In this document: positions 31,467 through 42,307 of the stretch, piece after piece | How positions within the stretch are numbered: the first letter of the stretch is position 1 | Layout: the number at the start of each line of letters is the position of its first letter | Origin: Ostrinia nubilalis | Lineage: Eukaryota; Arthropoda; Insecta; Lepidoptera; Crambidae | NCBI RefSeq assembly: GCF_963855985.1 | Contig: NC_087093.1 | Coordinates: 3,355,501-3,419,500 of the forward strand | Direction of reading: 5' to 3' | DNA: 64,000 nucleotides | The notes under the pieces: model-generated | What the model saw: the letters and a program-made list of their open reading frames with translations, nothing else | Databases searched by the model: none | What the model was told of the DNA's origin: nothing | Translations under genes and position numbers: made by a program

Positions 31467-31800
31467 TACCATTTATTAATATTTATTTTATCATATTCAC
31501 GGTGACCTTGAAATATTTCTGCTTATTTTTTTAAATAATGAATATTTATATAACTTTTTGTGAATAATTTGGGAATATTTTACGAAGACATTAGTCATTA
31601 AATCACTCTACAAAACATTAATTATGACAGAAAATAATTGTGAAATTCTTCGGACTAAAAACCCCAATAAATATTTGTTAAAAGCGAACACCGTAGACAC
31701 CATAACTTCATTATTTCGTATCACGTTTTTCCGGATAAAATACATCGGCACGAGACGCTCATCGGCGCGCGTAAAGAAATACCTAATCTGAATAAAAATA
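31467..31800. other. Unique AT-rich sequence
   Basis: No repeats recognised. It would be the start of intron 1 if the minus-strand exon at 31806-31852 is real. Confidence 0.35.
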
Positions 31801-31805
31801 CTTAC

Positions 31806-31852
31806 GTGTCAAACATTGCCAAATCCTGGTGGGACAACCACCGTGAATCCAT
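31806..31852 (-). CDS. Candidate host first coding exon (MDSRWLSHQDLAMFD...)
   Basis: On the minus strand an ATG at 31852 opens MDSRWLSHQDLAMFD and runs into a consensus splice donor GTAAGT (exon ends at 31806, leaving two bases of the next codon). The start context is AAGTGCAGTGTATGG. Upstream, about 110 nt of leader lead back to a GC-rich, promoter-like core at 31961. The region is unique within the window and not repeat-like, unlike nearly everything else here. I do not recognise the protein from 15 residues, and the next exon would lie to the left. It could be chance, but start, donor and promoter signals occur in the right order. Confidence 0.4.
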
Positions 31853-31928
31853 ACACTGCACTTTCACCGTTCACGCACTAGCACTGACCACTGAGATGCA
31901 CTTTGTTGTAGCACTTTGTCCGGGCAAA

Positions 31929-31990
31929 GCGACCCCCCTGCTCGGTCTACTGCACGCGACTGAGGCGCCGCGGGGAGGGTAGCTTCGCGC
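31929..31990 (-). promoter_or_regulatory. Candidate Inr/DPE core promoter
   Basis: Minus strand: TCAGTCG places a candidate +1 A at 31961. Counting from it, +28 to +33 (31934-31929) is GGTCGC, five of six bases of the arthropod downstream promoter element. Upstream is GC-rich (CCCGCGGCGCC). No TATA box is positioned for this start. Confidence 0.38.
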
Positions 31991-31994
31991 AGGC

Positions 31995-33696
31995 GGGAAC
32001 GAACTTTACACACAACAAACCCTCCACTACTAGAGACTATTTTTCTGTTTTTGGATCACCTACTTATCACGGATAATTCGAGTGGAAAAGCGCAATTAAA
32101 CTAGTTTTTGCTAACGTTCGGTTTTTGTGGGTCTGTAAATTTTATAGCGTTTGAGAAATATTGAGCTGGAAATGTTCGTGCAATGTGGTGTACATTTACT
32201 TTTTCTAAGGTAACGGAAGCGTATTAGTAAAATAGAGCTTTCACGGTTCATATTATTTTGTGTAAATTAATATTCTCTATTTAATTTATAAAAAGAATAC
32301 ATAGGTCGATAGAGTCGCTTCGTATATTAAAGCTTAAGTATATTTTAAGCTGATTCTGATATTAACTTTTCAAAGTCAGTTTGCTTATTAATAGTAGCTG
32401 TATGTTTGTTTTAATAATAGGAGAGCCGGCTATAAGAAGAGGAAAGTTATAGAGTTTTATCTGGCTTCGCTTATGCAAATTCTCCAGACACGCGTATAAA
32501 AACCGGCATAAATTTGTGGAATCGCAGGATTTCTAGTACCACTCAACGCGAAAGCTTGCACAAATATCAGGAGAAATTTCCGTTTGATATTTTTTACTCT
32601 ACATTCTCTGCACTCATTAAAAATCGCTACGGATTTTTTAACCTAACTATACTCGTATTTCCTTGTGGTCTATTGTGTTGATTTTTTTCTTAGTATTAAA
32701 TGGTACAGTGATCTATGATTCCAATATCAATTTGATAGTGAAATGAAACGCTCAAATCAACTAATAGTAACCTTAAGCTTGTTATTATTAATTGTGATTA
32801 ATTGTAATTTTGCATGCTTATTTATTATGCTTATATTATTATTGCACCTGGTCCAACACAATGTTTTCCGACACAACTTTGATTTGACTTATTTTATTAA
32901 TTTATTGTTGTGACATTATTGAAATGAACTTGAATTTCATGTGAATTAGATTGAATTAAAAAAAAAGTGACATGTATAAGATAATGTTTTTAATTGTTTT
33001 TTTTTTTAATTTGCAAGTATAATATTGCTATTAATTATTGACATGGTTAATTTTGACATTGGTATAGATTCTGATTAATTGTAATTTTGCATGCTTATTT
33101 ATTATGCTTATATTATTATTGTACCTATTTCCAACACAATGTATATTGTTTTTAAATGGAATAAACTTATGACTTATGACTTAAGCATTTATGAGGAAAG
33201 ATGAATGTCTTTCCAGAAATACTCGCCGTTTACGGATATTGATGATTTTTTCACAGTTATTTTACAGTATAAAGACTTGATGAGTAAGGATTCTTTTGAG
33301 TTTTGTAGACGTTGCTGCGGTAAAATATTATAAATATATTGGTAATCAATACATTGCATTTTTTAAAGTAAGGATTTTTTGAGTTTTATGGACGTCATGC
33401 GGTAAAATATTGTAAATAGGTACTTATATTGACTATCAATGCATTGCACATCTAAGCTCCTTAGTTCTAACAAGACACTCAGACCAGTACTAACTGTACT
33501 GGTATGCAAGTGCCTACCTAAGATTAGTTAAGGCCTGGTTAAGCCTTCAGGGTAATATTAGCATCAAACATGATTCCCAACAAACGTAAATTGGTACTGA
33601 GTGGTACGGCTTTGACCCGCCACACGGCATAAGGGAAACCCTTTGTGATTTTTAGTCATAGCAACTAACAATGGGCATTAACTCTTTGGTATTGAT
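31995..33696. other. AT-rich DNA with a duplicated 75-bp block
   Basis: gattaattgtaattttgcat, then gcttatttattatgcttata, occurs at about 32795-32860 and again at 33072-33135. The second copy runs into ggaataaacttatgacttat, a tail-like simple repeat, so a retroposed 3' UTR is possible. No genes recognised. Confidence 0.5.
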
Positions 33697-36600
33697 CGAT
33701 GTATGTCGTCGTTCGTCGTTTCAGCCAAATGACGTCCACTGCTGGACAAAGGCCTCCCCCAAGGTTTTCCACAATGAACGGTCCTGCGCTGCCCGCATCC
33801 AGGCTCTTCCCGCGACCCTTACCAGATCGTCGGTCCACCTAGTAGGAGGCCTGCCCACGCTACGTTTTCCAGCCCGTGGTCGCCACTCGAGAACTTTCCT
33901 GCCCCAACGGCCATCGTCTCTACGAGCTATGTGCCCCGCCCACTGCCACTTGATTTTAGCAATTCTGCGAGCTATGTCGGTTACTTTGGTTCTCCTACGG
34001 ATCTCCTCATTTCTGATTCGATCACGCAGGGAAACTCCGAGCATAGCCCGCTCCATCGCCCTTTGGGTGACCTTGAGCCTTCTTATGAGGCCCATAGTAA
34101 GCGACCACGTTTCGGATCCATATGTCAACACTGGCAACACACACTGCTCGAAGACTTTCGTCTTGAGACACTGCGGTATTTCGGACATGAGTATATGGCG
34201 AAGCTTCCCGAACGCTGCCCATCCGAGTTGGATTCGACGATTGACCTCTTTCTCGAAGTTGGACCTACCTAACTGGACTGTTTGTCCCAGGTATACATAA
34301 TTGTCGACAACTTCGAGTGTAGAGTCTCCAACCTTCAGAGGAGTGGGTGCAACACGGACATTAGACATGATTTTTGTCTTGTCCATGTTCATTCTGAGGC
34401 CCACTTGTTGAGAGGCTCTACTGAGGCCATCGAGCATTGTGCCTAGATCCTCCAAGGTCTCAGCCATGACTACGATATCGTCCGCGAATCGAAGGTGGGT
34501 GATGTACTCGCCGTTGATATTTATGCCAAATCCGTTCCAGTCCAGAAGCTTGAAGACATCTTCCAGGGCGGTGGTAAACAGTTTTGGAGATATGACGTCT
34601 CCCTGTCTTACCCCTCGCTGCAACTGGATAGGTTTCGAATCCCGATCCTGAAGGCGGACCGACATTGTGGCGTTTTTGTACAAACCCCTCAACACTTCGA
34701 TATATCGATAGTCAATTTGGCACCTTTGGAGAGACTGTAGCACTGCCCAGGTCTCGACCGAATCGAAGGCTTTCTCATAATCCACAAACGCCAGGCAAAG
34801 TGGTTGATTATACTCCTCGGTCTTCTGTATAATCTGCCTTAGCGTATGTATGTGGTCTATGGTACTAAAGCCTTTTCGGAAACCGGCTTGTTCGGGAGGC
34901 TGGAAGTCGTCGAGCCTGCGAGCGAGACGATTCGTAATGACTCTTGAAAACAGCTTGTAGACATGGCTCAGAAGTGAGATGGGTCTATAATTCTTCAATA
35001 AGGTTTTGTCACCTTTTTTGAAGAAGAGTACCACCACACTTCTGTGCCATGTCGTAGGCGTTTTTCCTTCGAGGGTGACGGAATTGAACAGCTTCTGAAG
35101 AGCCCTCAGTACCGGCGTTCCGCCTGCCTTCAAAAGCTCAGCCGTGATTCCATCATCACCCGGTGCCTTGTTGTTCTTCAGCTGTTTGAGAGCCATTCTA
35201 ATCTCGTACAGACTGACGTCCGGGATATCTTCGGTATAGTGTCGGGTCAGTCTAGCTCTTGGGTCTTCGGCTAGATTTGTGACAGGTGCACGTACACTCG
35301 TGTATAATTGTCCGTAGAACTTCTCGACCTCTTCCAATATCTCCGGCCCCGACGAAATGGCTCTGCCATCCTCTGTCTTCAGCTTGGTCAGTTGACTTTG
35401 GCCAACAGACAGATCTCTTGCGAACACTTTAGAGCCCTTGTTTCGCTCAATCGCCTCTTTAATACGGTCTGTATTAAATTGGCGTAGGTCGCGAGTCAAA
35501 GACTTGGAGATCTGTCTGTTAAGGCGCCGATACTGAGCAGCATCTTCAGAGGACTGCAGAACCAAGTTCCGTCTCTCTTCCATGAGTTGATTGGTGAGGT
35601 CAGAGATCTTTTTGGTTCCTTTTGAACGACGGGTTTTAAAGAACTTAGACCCAGTCGTTTGGACAATTTCCACGAACCTGTCATTGTATTTGTCCACATT
35701 TTCGCAGTCTCCTAGGCATTCGAAACGATTTTGCAACTCGAGCTGAAAGCTTTCGGGGTTTTGGAGTTGGATGGGCGCTGGGCGGAGCGTAGACTTCATC
35801 AGTCGACATCTCTCGAGCTTGGGTCTGATATTCAATGTGCCTCTTACCATTCGGTGATCGCTTCCTGTTTTGACCGAATTGATCACAGAGACATCATTGA
35901 ATATATGCTTCTTCGTCGACAAGATGAAGTCTATCTCATTTTTTGTAGCGCCATTGGGATGCAGCCATGTCCACTTTCGCTGTTTTGGCTTTCTGAAGAA
36001 GGAGTTCATCATAAAGAGGCCCTCCCTCTCCATAAAGCCAGCCAGCAGTTGGCCACGTGCGTTCCTCTCTCCGTACCCAAATTGCCCCACTTTCGGCTCA
36101 TTATCGCTTCGTTTACCTAGCTTCGCGTTGAAGTCCCCCATCACAACGGTAAAATGGGACCGGGAGCCATGTATGGCTCTGGAAATATCCTCATACATGG
36201 TCTCCACTTCGTCGTCGGGGTGTTCCGTGGTCGGTGCGTATACCTGTATGACCTTCAGCGAATACCGTTTGGTGATTCTGAGTATCAGGTACACTACCCT
36301 CGCCGAAACACTCTCGATCTGGACCACGTTGTTGACAAGGGACTTGTGGACGATAAACCCGACACCACCCTGGGACTGCTGGTCGCCCTCCCGGAAATAG
36401 AGCAGGTTTCCGGATTTAAGAATTATGGTGTCCTCCCCCTCTCTTCGGACTTCACATAATCCTACGATATCCCACCGTAACCTGCTCAACTCTTCCTCGA
36501 GTTCCATTAGCTTCACGTCAGGTTGCCAGGGCCAGAGGTCGTCGGTGTTGGTAGCCTGGCATCCCCCGGGGATTCTTCGCACCCCTTGCCCCACCGTTAC

Positions 36601-36878
36601 CGTGACCGCTACCGTGGTCCGGGATAGTGGGGCCGCCGGGGACTAGGGGCCGTTTTTTTGTTTTTACCACCATTTGGAGGGTTTTGCCCTAATCGCCACG
36701 CTTGGCAGGCGGGTTGGCGATCGCAGTTTTTTTGCTTGGTTTCGCACGCAGACGCTGCTGCCCGTCCGGTGCTACAGGAGTTTGTCGCCTCTTACGACAC
36801 GCCTCCTGTTGGCGGTGGGGAAAAGTATTCTTTTACGGCCGTCCCCACACAGCACAATGTATGTAAAACGATGTATGT
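33697..36878 (-). mobile_element. Full-length RTE-clade LINE with target duplication
   Basis: The element (33707-36868) lies between 10-bp direct repeats CGATGTATGT (33697-33706 and 36869-36878). In element sense it has a GC-rich 5' region of about 270 bp, one long ORF, and a very short 3' end closing with ACGAACGAC-type repeats right after the stop. This compact layout is typical of RTE elements. At least five truncated relatives occur in the window (2738, 16940, 22715, 37606, 59979), which makes it the likely source family. Confidence 0.92.
33721..36594 (-). CDS. RTE ORF2-type endonuclease-reverse transcriptase
   Basis: About 957 codons, minus strand, ending WKTLGEAFVQQWTSFG. An apurinic-type endonuclease (EEP) spans residues ~35-260, with GLCEVRREGED, VVMGDFNAKLG and TGSDHRMVRG. 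Reverse transcriptase spans ~440-740, with NYRPISLLSHVYK, AFVDYEKAFDSV, LQRGVRQGDVISP and the catalytic LRFADDIVV. A C-terminal domain follows, with LTYGSETWSL and GRPPTRWTDDL. It copies its own RNA onto nicked DNA. The frame as listed starts at a GTG; no ATG precedes it before an in-frame stop near 36643. The first endonuclease motif (normally TWNVR) is broken: near 36520 the text departs from it, consistent with a 2-nt deletion, so this copy may lack nicking activity. The first ATG inside the frame is at residue 30. Confidence 0.9.
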   Translation of the reverse strand: MGQGVRRIPGGCQATNTDDLWPWQPDVKLMELEEELSRLRWDIVGLCEVRREGEDTIILKSGNLLYFREGDQQSQGGVGFIVHKSLVNNVVQIESVSARVVYLILRITKRYSLKVIQVYAPTTEHPDDEVETMYEDISRAIHGSRSHFTVVMGDFNAKLGKRSDNEPKVGQFGYGERNARGQLLAGFMEREGLFMMNSFFRKPKQRKWTWLHPNGATKNEIDFILSTKKHIFNDVSVINSVKTGSDHRMVRGTLNIRPKLERCRLMKSTLRPAPIQLQNPESFQLELQNRFECLGDCENVDKYNDRFVEIVQTTGSKFFKTRRSKGTKKISDLTNQLMEERRNLVLQSSEDAAQYRRLNRQISKSLTRDLRQFNTDRIKEAIERNKGSKVFARDLSVGQSQLTKLKTEDGRAISSGPEILEEVEKFYGQLYTSVRAPVTNLAEDPRARLTRHYTEDIPDVSLYEIRMALKQLKNNKAPGDDGITAELLKAGGTPVLRALQKLFNSVTLEGKTPTTWHRSVVVLFFKKGDKTLLKNYRPISLLSHVYKLFSRVITNRLARRLDDFQPPEQAGFRKGFSTIDHIHTLRQIIQKTEEYNQPLCLAFVDYEKAFDSVETWAVLQSLQRCQIDYRYIEVLRGLYKNATMSVRLQDRDSKPIQLQRGVRQGDVISPKLFTTALEDVFKLLDWNGFGININGEYITHLRFADDIVVMAETLEDLGTMLDGLSRASQQVGLRMNMDKTKIMSNVRVAPTPLKVGDSTLEVVDNYVYLGQTVQLGRSNFEKEVNRRIQLGWAAFGKLRHILMSEIPQCLKTKVFEQCVLPVLTYGSETWSLTMGLIRRLKVTQRAMERAMLGVSLRDRIRNEEIRRRTKVTDIARRIAKIKWQWAGHIARRDDGRWGRKVLEWRPRAGKRSVGRPPTRWTDDLVRVAGRAWMRAAQDRSLWKTLGEAFVQQWTSFG

Positions 36879-37605
36879 AAAAAAACATTATTTTCGCTTT
36901 AGGCACAGGCAAAATTGGAGTAAATATGGACTGTGATCGTCAATTTGTATGGTATAATACAGGTAAAATGTATGATGTTTGGTTCGTGAAAGGGAAACAC
37001 TGACACGTACTACTCGTAGAACATTAACATAGAGCGGCTCGTTGTTCTGATACAAGTAAATTCTCTATTAGTATAAAACCTTTATACGTTCTATCGATAA
37101 CTTTGCTTGGGAGTATGTGATTATCATATTATATTTACGTGTGTATTTGACCGTGTTTTTTTGCTAAAATGATGACAGACATATTTTTTAAAACTCGATG
37201 ATAACTTTTTATACAATCCAAACTGGCAGGCAACAAAAAATGACATTTTTAAATACAGAACTATAAAATATGGCGTAAAAGAATGAGTTGTTTTTCTGCA
37301 CAATTCTTTTTTCAAATCTGTTGTGGATTTCAAAAAGCCCTTCTCTTGCGTTGCTGCGAGGGTTATAGTGTAATAGCTCTCAGCCTACATCAGTTATTAT
37401 TTCTATTTTCATTTGTTTTTTAACTCTAGTATAACAGAGGTCGAAAGGATATGGGCAAACAGTGAATTTAAACTAGGCTGAGTTTCAGATTGAAAATGTT
37501 CTTTTAATATTCCTTTCTATTTCAAATCTTTTGCATTGTTGTTAACGTAAATTAAAATACCTAGTTACCTCTTTTTAGAAATTAAGTAAATACGCTAAAC
37601 CCAGC
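36879..37605. other. No recognised feature
   Basis: AT-rich unique-looking DNA; a 69-codon minus frame at 37124-37333 has no motif. Confidence 0.4.
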
Positions 37606-37650
37606 TTTGTCCAGCAGTGGACGTCATTTGGCTGAAACGAACGAACGCTA
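37606..37650 (+). mobile_element. RTE LINE 3' tail (about 45 bp)
   Basis: ctttgtccagcagtggacgt, then catttggctgaaacgaacga; only the extreme 3' end remains. Confidence 0.78.
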
Positions 37651-38090
37651 AACCCATGCAGCTTCATTTATTCAGATTCTACGGCAAAAGTAGTTATACA
37701 GTAGGTACAGTAACAGAGAAAATTAATAATGCCTTGTTTAGAATTTAGGCAGTGACATTAAGTTTTTGTGTAAGTTGCTGTCACCGTTGTAACATTATAA
37801 CATTTACTTACTCGTAACAGTCTCTATGATTGATTTAACTTGCCTTTTACGTAACAGATTATTGTGACAAGAAAAAATGTATCGTCTATTTTGGTAAGAA
37901 TATTACTGAAATATTAGGTAATATTATGTTTCCTTTAGAATGGTTTATTTAGACAGCTGTTGCCTCCCATTGAAAAGAAGTCGAGTTATTGGCCGAATAA
38001 TAAATGTTTTGTGTACTGGTTTTGCCCTAATATTATTACTATTATTAAACGGCTTTCTAGTTTATTTTTGGTTTGATTAAGGCTAGCTAA

Positions 38091-38236
38091 CGCCCGTATT
38101 CACAAACGATTATTGCTTAAGTGAAGCAGCAAATCGAACGCACAGCGTTGAATAGAGCTCTGTGATTAGTTTGTTTGTCAAGCTGTGCGTCCAAGCGCAC
38201 TGGGAGACCTCATAGTAATGTTTGTGAGTACGGGCG
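38091..38236. mobile_element. Harbinger-like MITE, CGCCCGTATTC family (copy 1)
   Basis: CGCCCGTATTCACAAACGAT at the left pairs with GTTTGTGAGTACGGGCG at the right. TAA flanks both ends (38088-38090 and 38237-38239), matching the 3-bp target of Harbinger elements. The whole 146 bp is largely self-complementary. Other copies: 44732, 54610, 62078. Confidence 0.82.
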
Positions 38237-38509
38237 TAATTCTTGTTTCCGTATTTATGTGTCCAACCAAATATTGTTGTAGATTATAAGTTGACTATTT
38301 TGATTGTAACTAGCTTTACCTGTACACATAGTACAAAGGGTTTTCGTACAAAACTAAGTTTCTATGAGATTTCGAGAGAGTGTGCGTGGGAGCTTACAAG
38401 TTAATCTTTCCTGCTCCCTTTCATTATCAGAAAGCCATTCAAGGACAACCAACCTCTAACTCTATAAGACTTGTTGTTTTAAGCAGCTATATGTGACTTT
38501 TAAGCAACA

Positions 38510-38666
38510 ATACCACCACCCACAAGGTGGACCGACGACATCATAAAGGTAGCAGGGAAGCGCTGGACGCAGGCCGCTACCAATCGATAACATGGAAAGC
38601 ATTGGGGGAGGCCTATGTTCAGCAGTAGACGTCTTATGGCTGAACTGATGATGATGATGATGATGA
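38510..38666 (+). mobile_element. Second RTE family, truncated 3' copy
   Basis: Translates in pieces as TRWTDDIIKVAGKRW, then TWKALGEAYVQQ and a stop, closing with a (GAT)n tail. AAGCAAC occurs at both edges as a likely short target duplication. Related to, but distinct from, the 33707-36868 family (ATG-repeat instead of ACGA-repeat tail). Confidence 0.8.
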
Positions 38667-38679
38667 AGCAACTATACGT

Positions 38680-39404
38680 TACTTTTAAGCAACTTATGGC
38701 ATTCGACCGCCATAAATGATCAGTTTCATTTTATAGTCTGTGACTTTTTTTAAACCTAAATAAGTCTGAATAACATTGAATTTGGACTCTACATGTTTTT
38801 AGTGATTTATTTATACCTACCTATCTTTCATTGCTAAGTGGAATTCTGATGTATCAGTATGAACTGTAAGTTCAACCTCTGTCTAAGTTTTTATAATACA
38901 TTTTGAAAATAACAGTATCATTCCATTGGCAAAGACATTTTAAGGTAGAGTTTTTTGCTATACCCACGGTATATCTATCTCCAAAGCAATCATCCTACTT
39001 TTAATAAGCAAGTGTTGGGAAGGCTCGTGAATATTAAGTGTTTTTCAACACTAATTTTCGAGAATTTCGACGCAAAACTTTCCCCGGGTAAGTCCTTATT
39101 AAACGGCTAGGTTAGGTCAGGCCAGCACTAGCGACTAAGTTGGAACTGCTCTTTTGAATTTGCATTTCATAAGGTTCAAACATTAAAGTAACTATATTGT
39201 GGCTTTTAAGCAACTATATAATTATACTTTTAACATCCACGTACCTCTAATGAAGAAAAGTTATGCTTGAATAATTATATTAACCCACTTGTTACTAGCG
39301 TTCTTTGAAAAGAACGCTAGTTTTTACATAAATTTTTTTACTAATGTGGGTAGTGTAAACAATTTTTATGTGCAACATTTGAAAGATTTAATGAAACCTG
39401 AATC
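38680..39404. other. No recognised feature
   Basis: AT-rich. A perfect small palindrome sits at about 39297-39320 (agcgttctttgaaaagaacgct). No genes. Confidence 0.4.
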
Positions 39405-39660
39405 ATCATTTCAGCCACAGGACGTCCACTGCTGAACATAGGCCTCCCCCAATTACTTCCACATCGCGGCCTGCTTCCAGCGCCTTCCTGCTATCTTTAT
39501 GAGGTCGTCGGTCCACCTTGTGGGTAGACGTCGCTGACATAGCCCGACGGATTAGCAAGCTGAAGTGGCAATGGGCAGGGCACATAGTACGCAGAACTAA
39601 CGGCCGATGGGGGCGATGGGGCAGCAAGGTTCTGAAGTGGAAACCACGTACCGGAAAGCC
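39405..39660. mobile_element. Second RTE family copy with internal inversion
   Basis: 39405-39527 is the 3' tail in minus orientation (tcatttcagccacaggacgt, then gtcggtccaccttgtggg). From about 39528 the text switches to plus orientation: DIARRISKLKWQWAGH, then GRWGRWGSKVLKWKPRTGKP. Both halves belong to the same ORF region, so the upstream half is inverted relative to the tail. This is the signature of twin priming during target-primed reverse transcription. Confidence 0.75.
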
Positions 39661-41010
39661 TGAATCATTTATTTATTAATTAAGATGTATTTCAGGCAAT
39701 TTTGATTATTTATTCACCCTAAATTGATTTTCAATACTGTTATTTATTACTGTGATGACTGAATTATGGTTTTCATCACTGTAACCACAATTATATTGTG
39801 TTTGAATGTTTCGCTTCACATTACATTATTTGATGCCGCAACGAATTTATTTGCTACGCTTATTTGCGTTGAGTACGTCGCTATTGGCATTATTGGCAGC
39901 ATTGCTAAATGCTAATTCAAATTATTATTATACCTACTTGCAAGGCTTGTTCTAATGGCAATAACAGGTCCAAAATAATTTTCAATAAGTTAAAATACAG
40001 ACTAAGAACTAACCTGGCCTGTTAGATAGAAAAATATAGCTAACCTTTCTTATTTCTTTTGGTTTTTTTTGGTTGTAAATCGCACGTTGGTATAGTCGTT
40101 ATGACGTAATACCTTATTTCAGTATGCACGTGCGTAGCCGCCCTTAGCGTTTGATTTGTTCCGAACAGTATTTAAGAATACAAGGCGCAATTGGATCTGC
40201 AACTTTTAAGGCTCAGTTATTTTGCTCAGGAATGTTCTTAGTAAATCTAAATGGTTTCTTTTTGCTGGATTCTGTAATTAATATCAAAAATCATTTAACA
40301 CTACAGTACACGCGCCCCTTTTTTTACACCAATACACGCGCGGCCTACTCTGGTAAGCCAATTTTAAATCACTGTTAATCAGTTTGTAAGCAATTTATGA
40401 ATAAAATTACTATGTAAATAATAAAAGTGTTTATTATAGTTCTTTTATAATCAAAGTTTCTCTAAATAACTATTTGGGATCAAACATTATAAACAGATTT
40501 AAAAGTTGTAAATTATTTGGGCCAAAATTGCACTCTGAGATGCATGTTAACAAAAACAAAATTTACTGGAAAAATGTGATTTATTTTTTATCTGTCATAG
40601 TTTTCAACATTTTCTACTGCGTGGTACACGTGGTAAATCCATTAGTTGCAAGTCTTCCATAATTTTTTTGATGAGTGATTTCGGGCTTTTGACTAGACCC
40701 GCAGTTTTGATGGCCAATTTTAGAAAAGTGCGCAGGCGCTAGCAACCCAAGCTTTACTGGCTTATTGACAAATTTAGTAAACGAGGCTTTCCTGGAATGC
40801 CAGCTCTCTGGCGCAAGTTTTTAAAAAGTTATAGCGTAAAATGTTACCCTGGTCTACTATAGTAGGCCACGCGTGTACTCTAGTGTTAAGTGCGAAATAA
40901 TATCGCGTAGGATATATTCCGTAACTTTTATAGATAAAATTTTAAATAGAGCACCTTCTTGTCTGTATTTCTACAAATAATTAGTTTCTTCTTATTAAAG
41001 GAATCGTTAG
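39661..41010. other. No genes recognised
   Basis: Mostly AT-rich. 40690-40900 is GC-richer and includes agtaggccacgcgtgtactc, which echoes cacgcgcggcctactctggt at about 40332-40352 in inverted orientation, so a 0.5-kb decayed inverted-repeat element is possible. Confidence 0.4.
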
Positions 41011-41013
41011 TTT

Positions 41014-41204
41014 CACTGTAAAAAATGTTTGGTTACTGCTTACACAACAAAAGTGACCACCGAACTAAGTGTTAACAATAACCAAACTAAGTGTAGCTCA
41101 CTACAGAATAATTTGTTTAATTTATACAACATTTTGTTCCTCATAACCAAAGTGTTCGGTTGTCACTTTTGTTGTGTATGCAGTAACCAAACATTTTTTC
41201 AGTG
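41014..41204. mobile_element. CACTG-ended MITE with ~50-bp TIRs
   Basis: CACTGTAAAAAATGTTTGGT at the left pairs almost perfectly over 50 bp with the right arm ending ACCAAACATTTTTTCAGTG. TTT on each side (41011-41013 and 41205-41207) fits the 3-bp target duplication of CACTA/EnSpm elements, which also have CACTR termini. Non-coding, 191 bp. Confidence 0.72.
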
Positions 41205-41432
41205 TTTGTTCATACTTGTTTGTAAAATGCTGCAGTCTTCATAGTGTTTCTACTTAGGACTGAAAGAGAAGCAACTTTGTACTAAAGATGAAGCATAGTA
41301 CTATAAAATTAATTGTTGCCTGTTGTGCTTAAAGAAGAACGTACCTAGTTAATAGAAAATTGTTTAATTAAAAATACGTAGCAAAATCCTACTGCATACT
41401 GCACTTCTCAACACAACTAGGGAGTTCGTTTT

Positions 41433-42070
41433 TAGGGTTCCGTAGCCAAATGGCAAAAAACGGAACCCTTATAGAATCGTCATGTCTGTCTGTCTGTCCG
41501 TCCGTCTGTCCGTCCGTATGTCACAGCCATTTTGTTCCGAAACTATAAGAGCTATACTGTTGAAACTTGGTAGGTAGATGTATTCGGTGAACCGCATTAA
41601 GATTTTGATGCAAAAAAAAAAAATAATAATAAATATTGGGGGCTCCCCATACTTAGAACTGAAACTCAAAAAATTTTTTTTCATCAAACACATACGTGTG
41701 GGGTATCTATGGATAGGTCTTCAAAAATGACGTTTCTAAAATACTTTTTTTCTAAACCGAATAATTTGCGTGACAGACGCTTCCAAAGTGGAAAAAAGTT
41801 GGTCCTCCCCCCCCCCCTCTAACTTCTAAAATAAGAAAATGAAAAATCTAAAAAATACATATGATGTACATTACTATAAAAACTACCAACGAAAATTGTT
41901 TTGAACGAGATCTAGTAAGTAGTTTTTTTTTAATACCTCGTAAATCGTAAACCGCTTATTACCGCGTAATCTTTCATACTAATAACTTAAATAAAAAATA
42001 ATAATTTTAATTTCATAAATCAATGGTACGGAACCCTCGGTGCGCGAGTCCGACTCGCACTTGGCCGGTT
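41433..42070 (+). mobile_element. Helitron-like repeat, near full length
   Basis: Left end tttagggttccgtagccaaa with a small inverted pair (AGGGTTCCGT and ACGGAACCCT), a (GTCT/GTCC)n run at 41485-41520, then gaaactataagagctatact. The right end is tacggaaccctcggtgcgcg, a GCGAGTCCGACTCGC hairpin and acttggccgg. A terminal hairpin and 5' microsatellite suit non-autonomous Helitrons. I recall this as one of the commonest lepidopteran repeats. A C9 run at 41809 is incidental. Confidence 0.72.
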
Positions 42071-42307
42071 TTTATTTCATATGTTTTCCTTGCTTTTAAT
42101 AAAGCTTATTTATACCGAAATTCGCCAAGAGAGTGCTAGAATAATAAAAAAAATAAAAACAGGTCGAAAATAAAATTATTCCCTCTGACAAAAATGTACG
42201 AATATCTCTACCTGGATTATGACATTTGCATAGTAATAGCCACTCCACTGCGAGTTAGGAAGGCATTACATAACACACCGTTGCTTTTATCATAACAGAG
42301 TCAAATA

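Noticed and set aside
32490..32530. TATA-box-like tataaaaaccggca on the plus strand
   Set aside because: No initiator, leader or open exon follows; TATA-like words are common in AT-rich DNA.
33671..36646. Several plus-strand open frames of 70-209 codons
   Set aside because: They lie antisense to the RTE polymerase and show none of its motifs; they are shadows of the minus-strand coding sequence.
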